Below are positions 45,317-54,548 of a stretch of DNA of 64,000 nt, in pieces; positions within the stretch are counted from its first letter, which is position 1; each line of letters starts with the position of its first letter. The translations under genes were made by a program, and so were the position numbers. The DNA comes from Sphaerochaeta pleomorpha str. Grapes (GTDB lineage: Bacteria; Spirochaetota; Spirochaetia; Sphaerochaetales; Sphaerochaetaceae): the NCBI RefSeq assembly GCF_000236685.1, contig NC_016633.1:1922001-1986000 (forward strand). Direction: 5' to 3'. The notes beneath the pieces are model-generated. The model was not told where the DNA came from, ran no database searches, and saw only the letters and a list, made by a program, of their open reading frames with translations.

Positions 45317-45710
45317 GAACAAACTCCTTACCATGACCTGTAGTATCAAGGCATAGAGTTAGTTCTGTAAATTGACAGCTTATGAAATCGGTATGTCAAA
45401 ATTTTCAAACTAAATATTTTTTTATATTATAAATAGTTATATTAATTTTTAATTCATACGCATTTTTTTATGCTTTTGCAAGAAGAAAAACGAGACCATT
45501 GGTTCTCATTCCGAATCTCTGTAAAAAGGGAAACCAGCGGGGTCGTAGTTCTACTGACAGGAGAAAGCAATCCCTTCTCGGAGGGACTATTTGCTGAATC
45601 GTTAGGGTAAACAGGTTATTCGGCTTACCTGCTTGAAAATGCAAAAGGGGGAAGACTGCGAAAGTCTTCCCCCCTGAATAGGAGCTGGATCATAAAGATA
45701 CAGCTATCTG
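45317..45710. other. Intergenic region between binding-protein and permease genes
   Basis: 394 bases. It holds the strong hairpin at 45647-45673, a short imperfect repeat (GAGACC-ATT-GGTTCTC, near 45490), and a very A/T-rich stretch (45400-45470) with a TATAAT-like element on the minus strand that may serve as a second promoter for the permeases. No gene is seen. Confidence 0.55.
45647..45673 (-). terminator. Terminator/attenuator after the binding-protein gene
   Basis: Perfect 11-bp stem, GGGGGAAGACT with AGTCTTCCCCC, five-base loop, followed on the minus strand by TTTT. It should limit read-through from the binding-protein gene to the permeases. Confidence 0.85.
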
Positions 45711-47291
45711 TTATTTAGCCATATAACTATCGTAGGCTGCCTGCTTGATCTTGATTGCGTCTTCAATTCCAAACTTTTTCAGTTGGGCAACATATTTGTC
45801 AAAGTCGCTTATCGGTAGAATTCCTGCGATGAACTTTGACTCCATCTCCTCTGAATAGGTTTTGACATTGTTAAGGATCTGGGCCAAAGTCTCGCTATCT
45901 TCAATCGAAGGAGAGGCCGGCGGATAGATATACTTGCCCATATCGGTCATTGTCCACAGTTTCAAAGCTTCTTTGAGCTCAGGAAGCTGATAGTATTGTT
46001 CCAACTCTCTCTGGTCCTGGACGAAAGGACCGCTGATATGGCCTCTCATATAGGTACTCATTGCTTGGTTAATCGAAAGTCCATCGGCATTATGCATGAC
46101 AACATCGGAATACGTCGGATATCCATCAACCAAGGTATATGTGAGATCTTCAATACCAAAGTTTACCAGCATATGCCCTTCTTCCCCGTAGCTGTAATCC
46201 AAAAATTTTGCTACGGCTGCTACGTCCTTGCAAGAAGTAGAAATAGCAGAACTGCTTCCACTATTATTGTACAGGGTGTTCATCTTGCTGAACTTGGAAT
46301 TTCTCCCTTCTACCGCACTCATCGGCGGAGCACTTACCAGCTCGACGGCAGGGTTGGTTTTCTGCATCGCAGGAAGCCAAGTCCCAATACCTGAACCGCC
46401 CGGCGCATAGGTTGCCCCGACTTCATTGTTCAAAACTTTTGTTGCTTGGATCTTTTTATCGACAGAGAAAAAATCGTTATCCAAAAGACCTTCTTTATAC
46501 CACCGGGCAACGGTCTCCAGATAATTCTTTCTTTCCGGTTCGAGCAAACCAAAATGTACGGATCCGTTTTCAACATAAAAATCATCATAACTATCGAAAC
46601 CAGGGGCCAAGGCCCTGCTGACATGGTCTTTCCTCAGGGTCATGGGATTCTTTATGCCCATTGCCTTGAATCCTCTTAGCATTGTTTCCCATGCTTGTGG
46701 GGTACGGGGAACATCAGTAATGCCTAACTTATTCATCAGGTCCTTACGGATTACCCAACCTTCACTAAAGATAAGCATGTTATCTTCATAGGACAAACCT
46801 CTGAGAAACGGGAAAACATAATAAGTTCCATCGTCGGTGCTTATCATTTTTGCGACGTCAGGATTATCTTCAAGTAATTTTGAGATATTGGGACAATATT
46901 CTTTAAATACATCGTTGAGGGGAATAATGACGCCATCTTCTATTGCAGAAGCCGGAGAACCGGGATAATCGATCCAGTTATATTCTATGACATCGGGATA
47001 ATTCCCAGAAGCAACAAGGATATTAAACCCTTCATTTATCTGGGCAGTACTACCTGTAGCTACATGTTGGAACTTGAGCTTCACATTAGTCCTTTTCTCC
47101 AATTCCTTGGTATACTCAGTAAGTCCCTGATTCTGTGCAATTTGTGCAATATTTGCATTCAACGGAACCCAATAGGAAATCTCCACGGGTCCTGCCCCTG
47201 CAACATTCATCTCGCTTTCTTTCTCGCCTCTAGCATATGCCGTTGACACTATAAGCAAAAGAGCTACCATACAAATCAGACTTTTTTTCAC
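45711..47291 (-). CDS. Extracellular oligosaccharide-binding protein (LplA/LipO-type)
   Basis: 526 residues. The start is a GTG at 47291 with GGAGG five bases upstream; it begins a signal peptide (KKSLICMVALLLIVSTAYA, cleaved before RGEKE). Upstream codons in the same frame are not a signal and are excluded. The mature part is of the large LplA type: VEISYWVPLNANIAQIAQNQ and GNYPDVIEYNWIDYPG, with WVIRKDLMNKLGI and PRTPQAWETMLRGFKA. It captures an oligosaccharide for the LplB/LplC permeases. It is the first gene of the leftward carbohydrate operon. Confidence 0.92.
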   Translation of the reverse strand: MKKSLICMVALLLIVSTAYARGEKESEMNVAGAGPVEISYWVPLNANIAQIAQNQGLTEYTKELEKRTNVKLKFQHVATGSTAQINEGFNILVASGNYPDVIEYNWIDYPGSPASAIEDGVIIPLNDVFKEYCPNISKLLEDNPDVAKMISTDDGTYYVFPFLRGLSYEDNMLIFSEGWVIRKDLMNKLGITDVPRTPQAWETMLRGFKAMGIKNPMTLRKDHVSRALAPGFDSYDDFYVENGSVHFGLLEPERKNYLETVARWYKEGLLDNDFFSVDKKIQATKVLNNEVGATYAPGGSGIGTWLPAMQKTNPAVELVSAPPMSAVEGRNSKFSKMNTLYNNSGSSSAISTSCKDVAAVAKFLDYSYGEEGHMLVNFGIEDLTYTLVDGYPTYSDVVMHNADGLSINQAMSTYMRGHISGPFVQDQRELEQYYQLPELKEALKLWTMTDMGKYIYPPASPSIEDSETLAQILNNVKTYSEEMESKFIAGILPISDFDKYVAQLKKFGIEDAIKIKQAAYDSYMAK

Positions 47292-47522
47292 CTTTTCCTC
47301 CTCCTCGAAAAACAATAAAATTCCAAAAACAAAAGCCAAAGGGCAACTTGTTTTCAGGCTTATTGTCCTTCCGGAAAATTCCGATTGTAAATGGACAAAT
47401 CGTTGTCGCACTATGTCAGTATTTTCAGAAAAATGTCAATTCTTTTTAATAAATAGATTTAGACACATTTAATTCTTTCATGCATGCCTTTTTGGAAATA
47501 TACATCGCACTAGTCATTAGGG

Positions 47523-47528
47523 TATAAT
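47523..47528 (+). promoter_or_regulatory. -10 box of the GH43 gene
   Basis: Perfect TATAAT, 20 bases before the ATG at 47548, with AGGTGG as ribosome site between. No good -35 is seen, so an activator such as the AraC protein at 33193 may be needed. Confidence 0.5.
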
Positions 47529-47547
47529 TTGCAAAGGTGGTGAAAAA

Positions 47548-49077
47548 ATGTTCAACAATCCAATCCTCCCTGGTTTCAATCCAGATCCTTCGATTTGTAA
47601 GGCAAATGGAAAATATTACATTGTCGTTTCAACCTTTGAGTATTTCCCAGGGCTTCCCATATATAGCAGCGACAATCTCATTACCTGGGAATTCTGTTGT
47701 TTTGCCCTGACTAAAAAAGAGCATCTTGATCTTTCAACGAGCAAAAATTCTGCAGGGTTGTATGCCCCAACAATCAGATACCATGACAATCAGTTCTATA
47801 TAGTCTGTACCAATAAGGCAACTATAGGGAATTTCCTCATTACTACGAAAAATATCCTAGGCCCTTGGTCTGAGCCTATTTCTATCGGGACGAAGGGAAT
47901 CGATCCATCACTATTCTGGGATGACGACGGTTCCTGTTTTTACTGTTCAACGGGAAGCGAAGGAAATGTCAGGGGTATTATCGGATATTATCTGGATGTA
48001 CAGACAGGAAAGGCGTTGTCAACACCTAGATTGATTAGCCGTGGGAATGGAGGTCATTCAGTTGAAGGTCCTCATATTTTCAAAAAAGAAGGGTATTATT
48101 ACCTACTCACGGCAGAAGGGGGGACAGAATACAACCACCATGAAACCATTGCAAGGTCCACTTCCCTGACTGGTCCATATGAAGGGCCGACTAAAAGCAC
48201 GATTCTCTCGCAGGTAGGGGAAAAGGAAAATCCTGTACAGGCAACTGGGCATGTCGATATGTTCCAAGATGAAGATAACAACTGGTATGCAGTCTTTTTA
48301 GGTATCAGAAAATTCGGAAAAGCCTTGCTCCATAACCTCGGAAGGGAAACTTTCATGGAAAAAGTATCCTGGAGTAGCGCTGGGTGGCCAGTTATTGGTT
48401 CAGACGGAATAACCAAAATTATATCTGACACTAGAAATCAGGTACTGACAATTCCCTTTGATGCCCAATTCGACGCCCATCCCTGGCAATATCTTCGTTA
48501 TAAAAGAGAAAATTATTTCAGGATTGCCAAAGAAACCCTTATCGTTGATGACCACGGTGACAGAAACAAGAAAATCCCCGCTTTGCTTTGTTACCGCCAG
48601 ACAGCATTCTCCCAAGTTTTTTCAGTATCCGTAGACACAGAAAAATCCCAGGCTGAATATTATGGAGTTACTGCTTTCTATAATAGTGATTATCATTATG
48701 ACCTTGTAATCAGTGACAGAACAATTGTCCTGGCCTATACAATCCATGGGTTGACAGCAATTCAATGCAAAACACCAATTTCAGGAAATCGAATGCATTT
48801 GGAAATCATGACAGATAGAGAATCCTATTCTTTTTTCTGCAATGATACTTTGGTTGGGAGATTGCCAATTGCAGGACTGTGCACGGAAACCACAATGTAC
48901 ATGACATTTACCGGTACTCTGTTCGGCTTATTCTCGTACAATGGCAAGGCAGTCTTTATCGATGGGTTGACTATCAAAACCTTGGAAGGCAACAAGGAGA
49001 AAAGTCAAGACAACCCATCCCAACCGAATTTCAGGACACTCTCCACAAAGACCCTCACAAGGTCAGGGTCGAACTGA
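47548..49077 (+). CDS. Glycoside hydrolase family 43 protein (beta-xylosidase/arabinofuranosidase-like)
   Basis: 509 residues. The five-blade propeller opens with NPILPGFNPDPSICKANGKY (general base D13), then GIDPSLFWDDDG (D119) and GGHSVEGPHIFKK (general acid E173). A C-terminal sandwich follows from about residue 310. There is no signal peptide, so it acts on imported oligosaccharides, in line with the cytoplasmic lyase. It is divergent from the transporter operon. The last 24 codons run antisense into the convergent GGDEF/HD-GYP gene, so the tail KSQDNPSQPNFRTLSTKTLT is probably a late extension. Confidence 0.9.
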   Translation: MFNNPILPGFNPDPSICKANGKYYIVVSTFEYFPGLPIYSSDNLITWEFCCFALTKKEHLDLSTSKNSAGLYAPTIRYHDNQFYIVCTNKATIGNFLITTKNILGPWSEPISIGTKGIDPSLFWDDDGSCFYCSTGSEGNVRGIIGYYLDVQTGKALSTPRLISRGNGGHSVEGPHIFKKEGYYYLLTAEGGTEYNHHETIARSTSLTGPYEGPTKSTILSQVGEKENPVQATGHVDMFQDEDNNWYAVFLGIRKFGKALLHNLGRETFMEKVSWSSAGWPVIGSDGITKIISDTRNQVLTIPFDAQFDAHPWQYLRYKRENYFRIAKETLIVDDHGDRNKKIPALLCYRQTAFSQVFSVSVDTEKSQAEYYGVTAFYNSDYHYDLVISDRTIVLAYTIHGLTAIQCKTPISGNRMHLEIMTDRESYSFFCNDTLVGRLPIAGLCTETTMYMTFTGTLFGLFSYNGKAVFIDGLTIKTLEGNKEKSQDNPSQPNFRTLSTKTLTRSGSN

Positions 49078-51017
49078 GTCCCTGCATTTCTCTTTAGCTC
49101 GAGAGCCGCTTCCTCGAAACTGACACTCTTTCGGTAGGTCCTCTCACTCGTCATGGCATCAAAGGAATCAGCAATGGATATGATACGGGCCTGAATGGGA
49201 ATTTCATACCCATTCAAGGCTTTTGGATACCCTTTCCCGTCAAACCGTTCGTGATGGGCCAGCACATGTCGGGCAAGTACATTCATTTCCTCGACAGAAA
49301 CCAGGATACGATAGCCTATTTCAGGATGCCGTTTCATTTCAGACCACTCTTCGTGCGTAAGTTTCCCTTCTTTGTTCAAAATCGATTCGCTGATGGCAAT
49401 CTTTCCGATATCGTGGAGTAATCCCAGCAATTTGATCTCACTTACCTGATGCTCGCTCATCTCCAAGGCCACCGCAAGGTTCTCGCAAAGGGCGGAAACC
49501 CTTCTCGAGTGCAGTTCCTCCCGTTTGTTTTTCTCATGCAGGGTATTGATGATTGCATAGACAGCCTGCCCTCTCATATGGGGAGTTTCGACAAGCTTCC
49601 TGTTCCCTACATCCTTTTCGGCACTCTTGATCCCATCGTTAAGGTCGTCGTTCTCACTGCAGAGCTCACAAAGCCCAAAGGTGATTGAAGGGTGGACCGA
49701 AGCCATAACCTGTATCTGCGCCACCTGTTCCTGGATAGATAAAATCATCTGCTCTGCTTTCTTTGCCTCGGTATTAGGGAGAATCAATGCTATCTCGTCC
49801 CCTCCGACCCTGGCAGCATAATCATTCTCCCTCAAGAAAGATTTGACAATCAGGGTAATACGCTTTATCAGCGCATTGCCCTCCTCTCGGCCAAAAGCCT
49901 CATTGATGATGCGCAACCCATTGATATCCCCGAAAACAACCGAGAGAGGAAGATTATCCTGCAAAGAAAGGTCACGAACATAATCTTCAAAATGACCTCT
50001 GTTATACATTCCGGTAAGATAATCGTGGTTGATCGCCTGCAAAATCCTCTGCTCTTCGCTCTTCCTTCGGGAAATATCAGTAGTCATGCAGAGTGACTGT
50101 CGTTCTTCTTTTGGACCGATATACACCACAGTGATGGCTAGATTGGTCCATACAATCTGCCCATCGCCCCGTATAAAACGCTTATCAACGGAAAACGGCC
50201 CGTCATCGCCTTCCCTCATTTTCTTGGAAAGTTCTGCAGATACGCCAAGGTCATCGGAAAAGGTTATATCTTTCCATTCCATCTGCAGGAGTCTATCTTT
50301 CTGGATTCCCAAAATCTCCAGGTATTTCTGATTCACGTCCAAAATCTTTCCCGTATAGAAATCGGTCAGGGACATGCCGATGGGAGCCTGCTTGAACATC
50401 GTCTTGAACCTGATTTCGCTGTCCTTAAGGTCCCTGACTATGGCAGACCGATGGACCTGGTTGAAAATGAGCAGACAGAGCAGGAAGGTCCCTATCGGAT
50501 AAAAAACAAGGATGGGGATAGTCATTGTCTCCAGAACTGCATAGCGAAAGGGCTCTGGCAACAAAAACATGGAAAAATACATACCCACATGGTTTATAAA
50601 ACCAATGAGAAGGTATTCAAGCCCCAGAAAAGGGGTTTTCAGATAGACATATTTATATCGGAACATATGCCAGAGGGAACCTATGCAAGCTGATAATACG
50701 ATAGTCGACAAACCGCTTATCATTCCCGCTCCCCCTATCCAAACCCGATACACAGCCATCATGGCAACAGAAATGAGGGTCGGGACAGCACCAAAGGCCA
50801 TAGCGGTAACACAAATCAGAATGGAGCGGGAATCAAAGACGATTCCTGAACTAAGCACGACAGGATTAATCATGATCAAGATTCCGGCAAACCCGATGAT
50901 AAAACCGATAATGACGCTATGGTCTCGAAGCGTTTGATATTCTTTAAAAGGATAGGTTGCGTATACCACACTCAAAGAAAGTAGCAATGCCATATTGTTG
51001 ATAAGTGCGATAATCAT
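49005..51017 (-). CDS. 5TMR-LYT, PAS, GGDEF and HD-GYP signalling protein
   Basis: 670 residues. Residues 1-190 are membrane spanning, with VTAMAFGAVPTLISVAMMAV typical of the 5TM sensor of LytS-type proteins. A PAS domain follows (FKTMFKQAPIGMSLTDFYTG). The GGDEF domain has DYLTGMYNRGHFEDY and RVGGDEIALILP, a GGDEI variant. The HD-GYP domain has LLHDIGKIAISES and HHERFDGKGYP, with all metal ligands visible. It may make and degrade c-di-GMP, and the HD-GYP part looks active. The start at 51017 has GGAGGG just upstream. Its 3' end overlaps the GH43 gene by 73 bases. Confidence 0.92.
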   Translation of the reverse strand: MIIALINNMALLLSLSVVYATYPFKEYQTLRDHSVIIGFIIGFAGILIMINPVVLSSGIVFDSRSILICVTAMAFGAVPTLISVAMMAVYRVWIGGAGMISGLSTIVLSACIGSLWHMFRYKYVYLKTPFLGLEYLLIGFINHVGMYFSMFLLPEPFRYAVLETMTIPILVFYPIGTFLLCLLIFNQVHRSAIVRDLKDSEIRFKTMFKQAPIGMSLTDFYTGKILDVNQKYLEILGIQKDRLLQMEWKDITFSDDLGVSAELSKKMREGDDGPFSVDKRFIRGDGQIVWTNLAITVVYIGPKEERQSLCMTTDISRRKSEEQRILQAINHDYLTGMYNRGHFEDYVRDLSLQDNLPLSVVFGDINGLRIINEAFGREEGNALIKRITLIVKSFLRENDYAARVGGDEIALILPNTEAKKAEQMILSIQEQVAQIQVMASVHPSITFGLCELCSENDDLNDGIKSAEKDVGNRKLVETPHMRGQAVYAIINTLHEKNKREELHSRRVSALCENLAVALEMSEHQVSEIKLLGLLHDIGKIAISESILNKEGKLTHEEWSEMKRHPEIGYRILVSVEEMNVLARHVLAHHERFDGKGYPKALNGYEIPIQARIISIADSFDAMTSERTYRKSVSFEEAALELKRNAGTQFDPDLVRVFVESVLKFGWDGLS

Positions 51018-51080
51018 GAACCCTCCGATCTCTATACAGGTACGCAACAGAATATTCTGAGCCTTGTGGGCTTTTTTACA

Positions 51081-51995
51081 TCACTTCAAAAAAATTACTT
51101 TGTTTCGCCCTGTTTCCTTTGCAAGGTACAAAGCCTTGTCAGCCCTACCAATCAATTTGGAAATATCCGTATCATAAGAAGAAACCTCTGAAACCCCGAT
51201 GCACACTTGAATATTCATTGTCTGGTTTTCATAGACGAACGGATGGTCCTGCACTGACTGCCTGAGCTGTTCACACCTCTGCATTACTTGCTCTGTAGTC
51301 AGGCCGACTACAGAAATGACAAACTCATCCCCGCCAAAACGGGCAATCGTATGGGAAACCGAAAAGACAGATTTAGCAATTGAAGTAAATTCCTTGAGGA
51401 CATAGTCCCCCGCAAGGTGCCCATGGTTGTCATTGATGTTTTTGAAATGGTCGATATCACACAAAAGGACATGCACTGAAACCCTGTTGATCAAATACCT
51501 CTGGAGTTCTTCGGTTATACGTTCAAGGAAAAACCTTCTGTTGGCAATCGCCGTCAGAGGGTCGAGATAGGACAGATCATTCAATCTCTGGTGCAGGATT
51601 TTTCGCTCTGAAATATTGATAAGCATAGCAGTTACTGCACGGTAGCCCTTATAGGGGCTCGGCAAGGGATACATACGTGCCTCAAACCATTGAAGTCCCC
51701 CGGGACCATTTTTATCGGGAAGGTCGACTTGTTCGGTCTGCAGTTCATATTCGAAACAATTGAGGGTGTTCCCTTTGAGTGTCTCCGTGATTTTATCCAT
51801 AAAGAAACGGGCAAATTCAGGTTCAAGGAAATCAAAAAGGTTCCTGCCTTTCAAGGTATGTGCATCATCATAAAGGGTGCGTTCTGTTCCGCCAAAAACC
51901 TCAAGATAGATGCCATCTTCAGAAATAACCAGAAAAGGATCGGGGATCGTATTGAAAAGAGATAGGGAAAGTTCTGACAAATTCTCTGATTCCAT
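51081..51995 (-). CDS. PAS-GGDEF diguanylate cyclase
   Basis: 304 residues. An N-terminal PAS domain (LFNTIPDPFLVISEDGIYLE) is followed by a GGDEF domain: LSYLDPLTAIANRRFFLERI, CDIDHFKNINDNHGHLAGD and ARFGGDEFVIS with the canonical active-site loop. No membrane segment. The allosteric I-site R-x-x-D is not seen at its usual place. It should make c-di-GMP in the cytosol. It lies 64 bases upstream of the GGDEF/HD-GYP gene in the same direction. Confidence 0.92.
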   Translation of the reverse strand: MESENLSELSLSLFNTIPDPFLVISEDGIYLEVFGGTERTLYDDAHTLKGRNLFDFLEPEFARFFMDKITETLKGNTLNCFEYELQTEQVDLPDKNGPGGLQWFEARMYPLPSPYKGYRAVTAMLINISERKILHQRLNDLSYLDPLTAIANRRFFLERITEELQRYLINRVSVHVLLCDIDHFKNINDNHGHLAGDYVLKEFTSIAKSVFSVSHTIARFGGDEFVISVVGLTTEQVMQRCEQLRQSVQDHPFVYENQTMNIQVCIGVSEVSSYDTDISKLIGRADKALYLAKETGRNKVIFLK

Positions 51996-52092
51996 GCTTC
52001 CAACCCCCTTTTGCTAAATGCCATTATGATACCATTCTTTCAGTAAAAAGAATAACGATATTTCAAATTACAAAAAACTTCTACCCAAAAAT

Positions 52093-52119
52093 GAGGTCTC
52101 CTTGTCAAAGGGAGACCTC
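52093..52119 (-). terminator. Terminator of glnN
   Basis: Perfect 9-bp stem GAGGTCTCC/GGAGACCTC with a nine-base loop, followed on the minus strand by ATTTTTG. Confidence 0.88.
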
Positions 52120-52158
52120 AAAGAAGAAAAAAGGAGGTTGCAATACAAATTGAGAAAA

Positions 52159-54249
52159 TTATACTGAGAAAAGCAGTTCTTCATAGGTCGGCAACGGCCA
52201 GGCTTTATCGGAAACCAACAATTCCATTTCATCACAGATAGCACGAACAGTAGCCATTTCGGGAAGAATCTGGGCATGGTAGAAACGTGCACTTTCGGTA
52301 ATGTCACTGATCATCTTTGCCTCAACTACAAGCTTCTCAAGGGTTTCTGTTTCTTTTGCAAGGCTATCGCATAGATTGCTCAACTGTGAAACCAGCTCGG
52401 TTTCATAGGACAGGGAAAGTGAGGAAACCAATGCATGCTTGCTTACAGCAGAGGAAGCGAGATTCCCTGTAAATTGGCTGACTGCTGGCATTATCTGCCT
52501 TCTGATCATATCAACCATGGTCAAAGCTTCAATATTGATGGTCTTCGAATAGTTTTCCATGACGATGTCATATCGGCTATGGATTTCAGTAGTCGAGAAA
52601 ATATTGAATTTCTTGAACACTTCGATATTCTTGGGTGCAATGAAAGTAGGCAGGGCATCAACTGTCGACTTAAGATTGAGAAGACCCCTACGGGAAGCTT
52701 CTTCAACCCATTCCGAGCTGTAGTTATTGCCGTTGAATACAATTCTACGGTGTTGCTGGTAGGTCTCCTTGACAAGTTTGGCCAGTTCAAGGGAGAAATC
52801 CTTTGCACCTTCAAGCTGTCTGGCAAAAATTTCCAAACGGTCGGCAATGATGGTGTTGAGAATGATGTTCGGACCAGATACGCTGAACGAAGAGCCAAGC
52901 ATGCGGAACTCAAACTTGTTTCCGGTAAAAGCAAACGGGCTGGTGCGGTTTCTATCAGTCGTATCCTTGGGGAAATGGGGAAGTACATGAACGCCAAGAA
53001 GCATCGACTGACGTGCTTTGTTCGCAGATACCGTACCATTGGCAATGGAATCGAGAATTCCCGTGAGCTCGTCACCGAGGAACATCGAAACGATGGCAGG
53101 AGGAGCCTCATTGGCGCCAAGACGGTGGTCGTTTCCAGCACTTGCAACAGAAACTCTCATTAAATCCTGATAATCATCGACTGCTGCAATGACGGCAACC
53201 AGGAAAAGCAAGAACTGCTCATTGTCCTTGGGACTATCACCAGGTTCAAGCAAATTGACGCCGGTGTCGGTGGAGATGGACCAGTTGTTATGCTTACCCG
53301 ATCCATTGACGCCTGCAAACGGCTTTTCATGAAGCAGGCAGACAAGGCCGTGACGGTCTGCAACCTTCTTCATCATTTCCATGGTGAGCTGGTTATGATC
53401 GGTTGCAATGTTGCTGCTGGTAAAGATGGGTGCAAGTTCATGCTGGCTGGGGGCAACTTCGTTGTGTTCCGTCTTTGCAAGGATTCCGAGCTTCCATAAT
53501 TCGGTATCGAGTTCCTGCATGAAGGCAGCTACCCGTGGCTTGAGACTACCAAAATAGTGGTCTTCCATCTCCTGTCCTTTGGGAGGACGGGCACCAAGAA
53601 GGGTCCTGCCAGCATTGATAAGGTCCTTGCGCTTGAGGAAAAGGGATTTGTCGAGAAGAAAATATTCCTGCTCGGGCCCAACGGTGGTAACTACACGCTT
53701 GACCTCGGTCTTTCCGAACAAATGGAGAATCCTGACAGCCTGTTCGCTGATAGCTTCCATGGAACGGAGCAACGGAGTCTTTTTATCCAATACTTCCCCG
53801 CTATAGGAACAGAAAGCGGTGGGAATGCACAGAGTCTTTTCCTTGATAAAGGCGTAGCTGCTTGGATCCCATGCAGTATAGCCACGGGCTTCAAAGGTTG
53901 CCCTCAGGCCACCGGAGGGAAAGGAAGATGCATCAGGCTCACCCTTGATCAATTCCTTGCCGGAGAATTCCAAGAGAGCAAGACCATCTTTTGTAGGGGT
54001 AATGAAGCTCTCATGTTTCTCTGCAGTAATTCCTGTCATAGGTTGGAACCAGTGGGTATAGTGGGTAACCCCATTGTCCAGAGCCCATTCTTTCATGGCA
54101 TGCGCGACCACGTTTGCAATGTTGAGGTCAAGGTCTTTGCCTTCCCGAGTTGTTTCTTTGAGGGCTTTGTATGTCTCCTTCGGCAGACATTCACGCATTT
54201 TCTTATCATTGAATACCATAGAACCAAAGTAATCTGCTACTGTTTCCAT
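52159..54249 (-). CDS. glnN: Glutamine synthetase type III
   Basis: 696 residues, the size of type III enzymes. It has GSIII features: VADYFGSMVFNDKKMRECLP at the N-terminus, THWFQPMTGITAEKHESF, TVGPEQEYFLLDKSLF (metal-binding E-x-E), NEVAPSQHELAP, GVNGSGKHNNWSISTDTGVN and GNDHRLGANEAPPAIVS. It joins ammonia to glutamate. The start at 54249 has GGAGG eight bases upstream; the earlier ATG at 54276 has none. A 170-base leader with hexaloop hairpins and a terminator precedes it, divergent from the glutamate synthase operon. Confidence 0.95.
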   Translation of the reverse strand: METVADYFGSMVFNDKKMRECLPKETYKALKETTREGKDLDLNIANVVAHAMKEWALDNGVTHYTHWFQPMTGITAEKHESFITPTKDGLALLEFSGKELIKGEPDASSFPSGGLRATFEARGYTAWDPSSYAFIKEKTLCIPTAFCSYSGEVLDKKTPLLRSMEAISEQAVRILHLFGKTEVKRVVTTVGPEQEYFLLDKSLFLKRKDLINAGRTLLGARPPKGQEMEDHYFGSLKPRVAAFMQELDTELWKLGILAKTEHNEVAPSQHELAPIFTSSNIATDHNQLTMEMMKKVADRHGLVCLLHEKPFAGVNGSGKHNNWSISTDTGVNLLEPGDSPKDNEQFLLFLVAVIAAVDDYQDLMRVSVASAGNDHRLGANEAPPAIVSMFLGDELTGILDSIANGTVSANKARQSMLLGVHVLPHFPKDTTDRNRTSPFAFTGNKFEFRMLGSSFSVSGPNIILNTIIADRLEIFARQLEGAKDFSLELAKLVKETYQQHRRIVFNGNNYSSEWVEEASRRGLLNLKSTVDALPTFIAPKNIEVFKKFNIFSTTEIHSRYDIVMENYSKTINIEALTMVDMIRRQIMPAVSQFTGNLASSAVSKHALVSSLSLSYETELVSQLSNLCDSLAKETETLEKLVVEAKMISDITESARFYHAQILPEMATVRAICDEMELLVSDKAWPLPTYEELLFSV

Positions 54250-54353
54250 TCCCTTTTCCTCCAAAGCAATTTTCATGGGGTATCTGGCTACTCCCTTCGT
54301 CAGTCTGAACGCCGATTGGCCGCGACAGAAAGGAGAGAGCCACCCAACCCCTT

Positions 54354-54371
54354 CCCGATTTCTGTATCGGG
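54354..54371 (-). promoter_or_regulatory. Second hexaloop hairpin in the glnN leader (ACAGAA loop)
   Basis: Minus strand CCCGAT-ACAGAA-ATCGGG: a perfect 6-bp stem with a six-base loop that again has A at 1 and G at 4. It lies downstream of the terminator, unlike the usual ANTAR target order. Confidence 0.5.
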
Positions 54372-54421
54372 AAAAAGAGAAAGGCGCCGTAGCCCAATTA
54401 GAGACTACAGCGCCTTTGCTG
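54369..54421 (-). promoter_or_regulatory. glnN leader: AAAGGC hexaloop hairpin overlapping a terminator
   Basis: Minus strand: CAGC-AAAGGC-GCTG (54421-54408). The loop and 3' side, AAAGGCGCTGTAG (54417-54405), also pair over 13 bp with CTACGGCGCCTTT (54392-54380), followed by TCTCTTTTTC. So the small hairpin and the terminator exclude each other. The loop has A1 and G4. Confidence 0.75.
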
Positions 54422-54429
54422 ATGCCACC

Positions 54430-54459
54430 TTTCTACTGCAAATAAGCCTTGCTTGTCAA
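54430..54459 (-). promoter_or_regulatory. glnN promoter
   Basis: Minus strand consensus -35 TTGACA (54459-54454), 18-bp spacer, weak -10 TAGAAA (54435-54430). Start expected near 54423, immediately before the hexaloop hairpin. Confidence 0.55.
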
Positions 54460-54504
54460 CGAATTAACCCAAAAAAGTGTAAAAATATATTTTTAGCCAC
54501 CCTC

Positions 54505-54533
54505 GTGACAAAGTTTTCCATCTTCTGTATGAT
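54505..54533 (+). promoter_or_regulatory. Promoter of the glutamate synthase operon
   Basis: -35 GTGACA (54505-54510), 17-bp spacer, -10 TATGAT (54528-54533). Start expected near 54540, about nine bases before the hexaloop hairpin. The region between this and the glnN promoter (54460-54504) is A/T-rich without a further clear site. Confidence 0.6.
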
Positions 54534-54548
54534 GATTCCAATTAACTC

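Noticed and set aside
45400-45470. A/T-rich stretch as a replication origin
   Set aside because: No DnaA-box cluster and no dnaA or dnaN genes; it is better explained as a promoter region.
54380-54417. glnN leader hairpin as a glutamine riboswitch
   Set aside because: I see none of the glutamine-riboswitch core (three-stem junction, loop E motif); the hexaloop-terminator reading explains the conserved parts of all three leaders.
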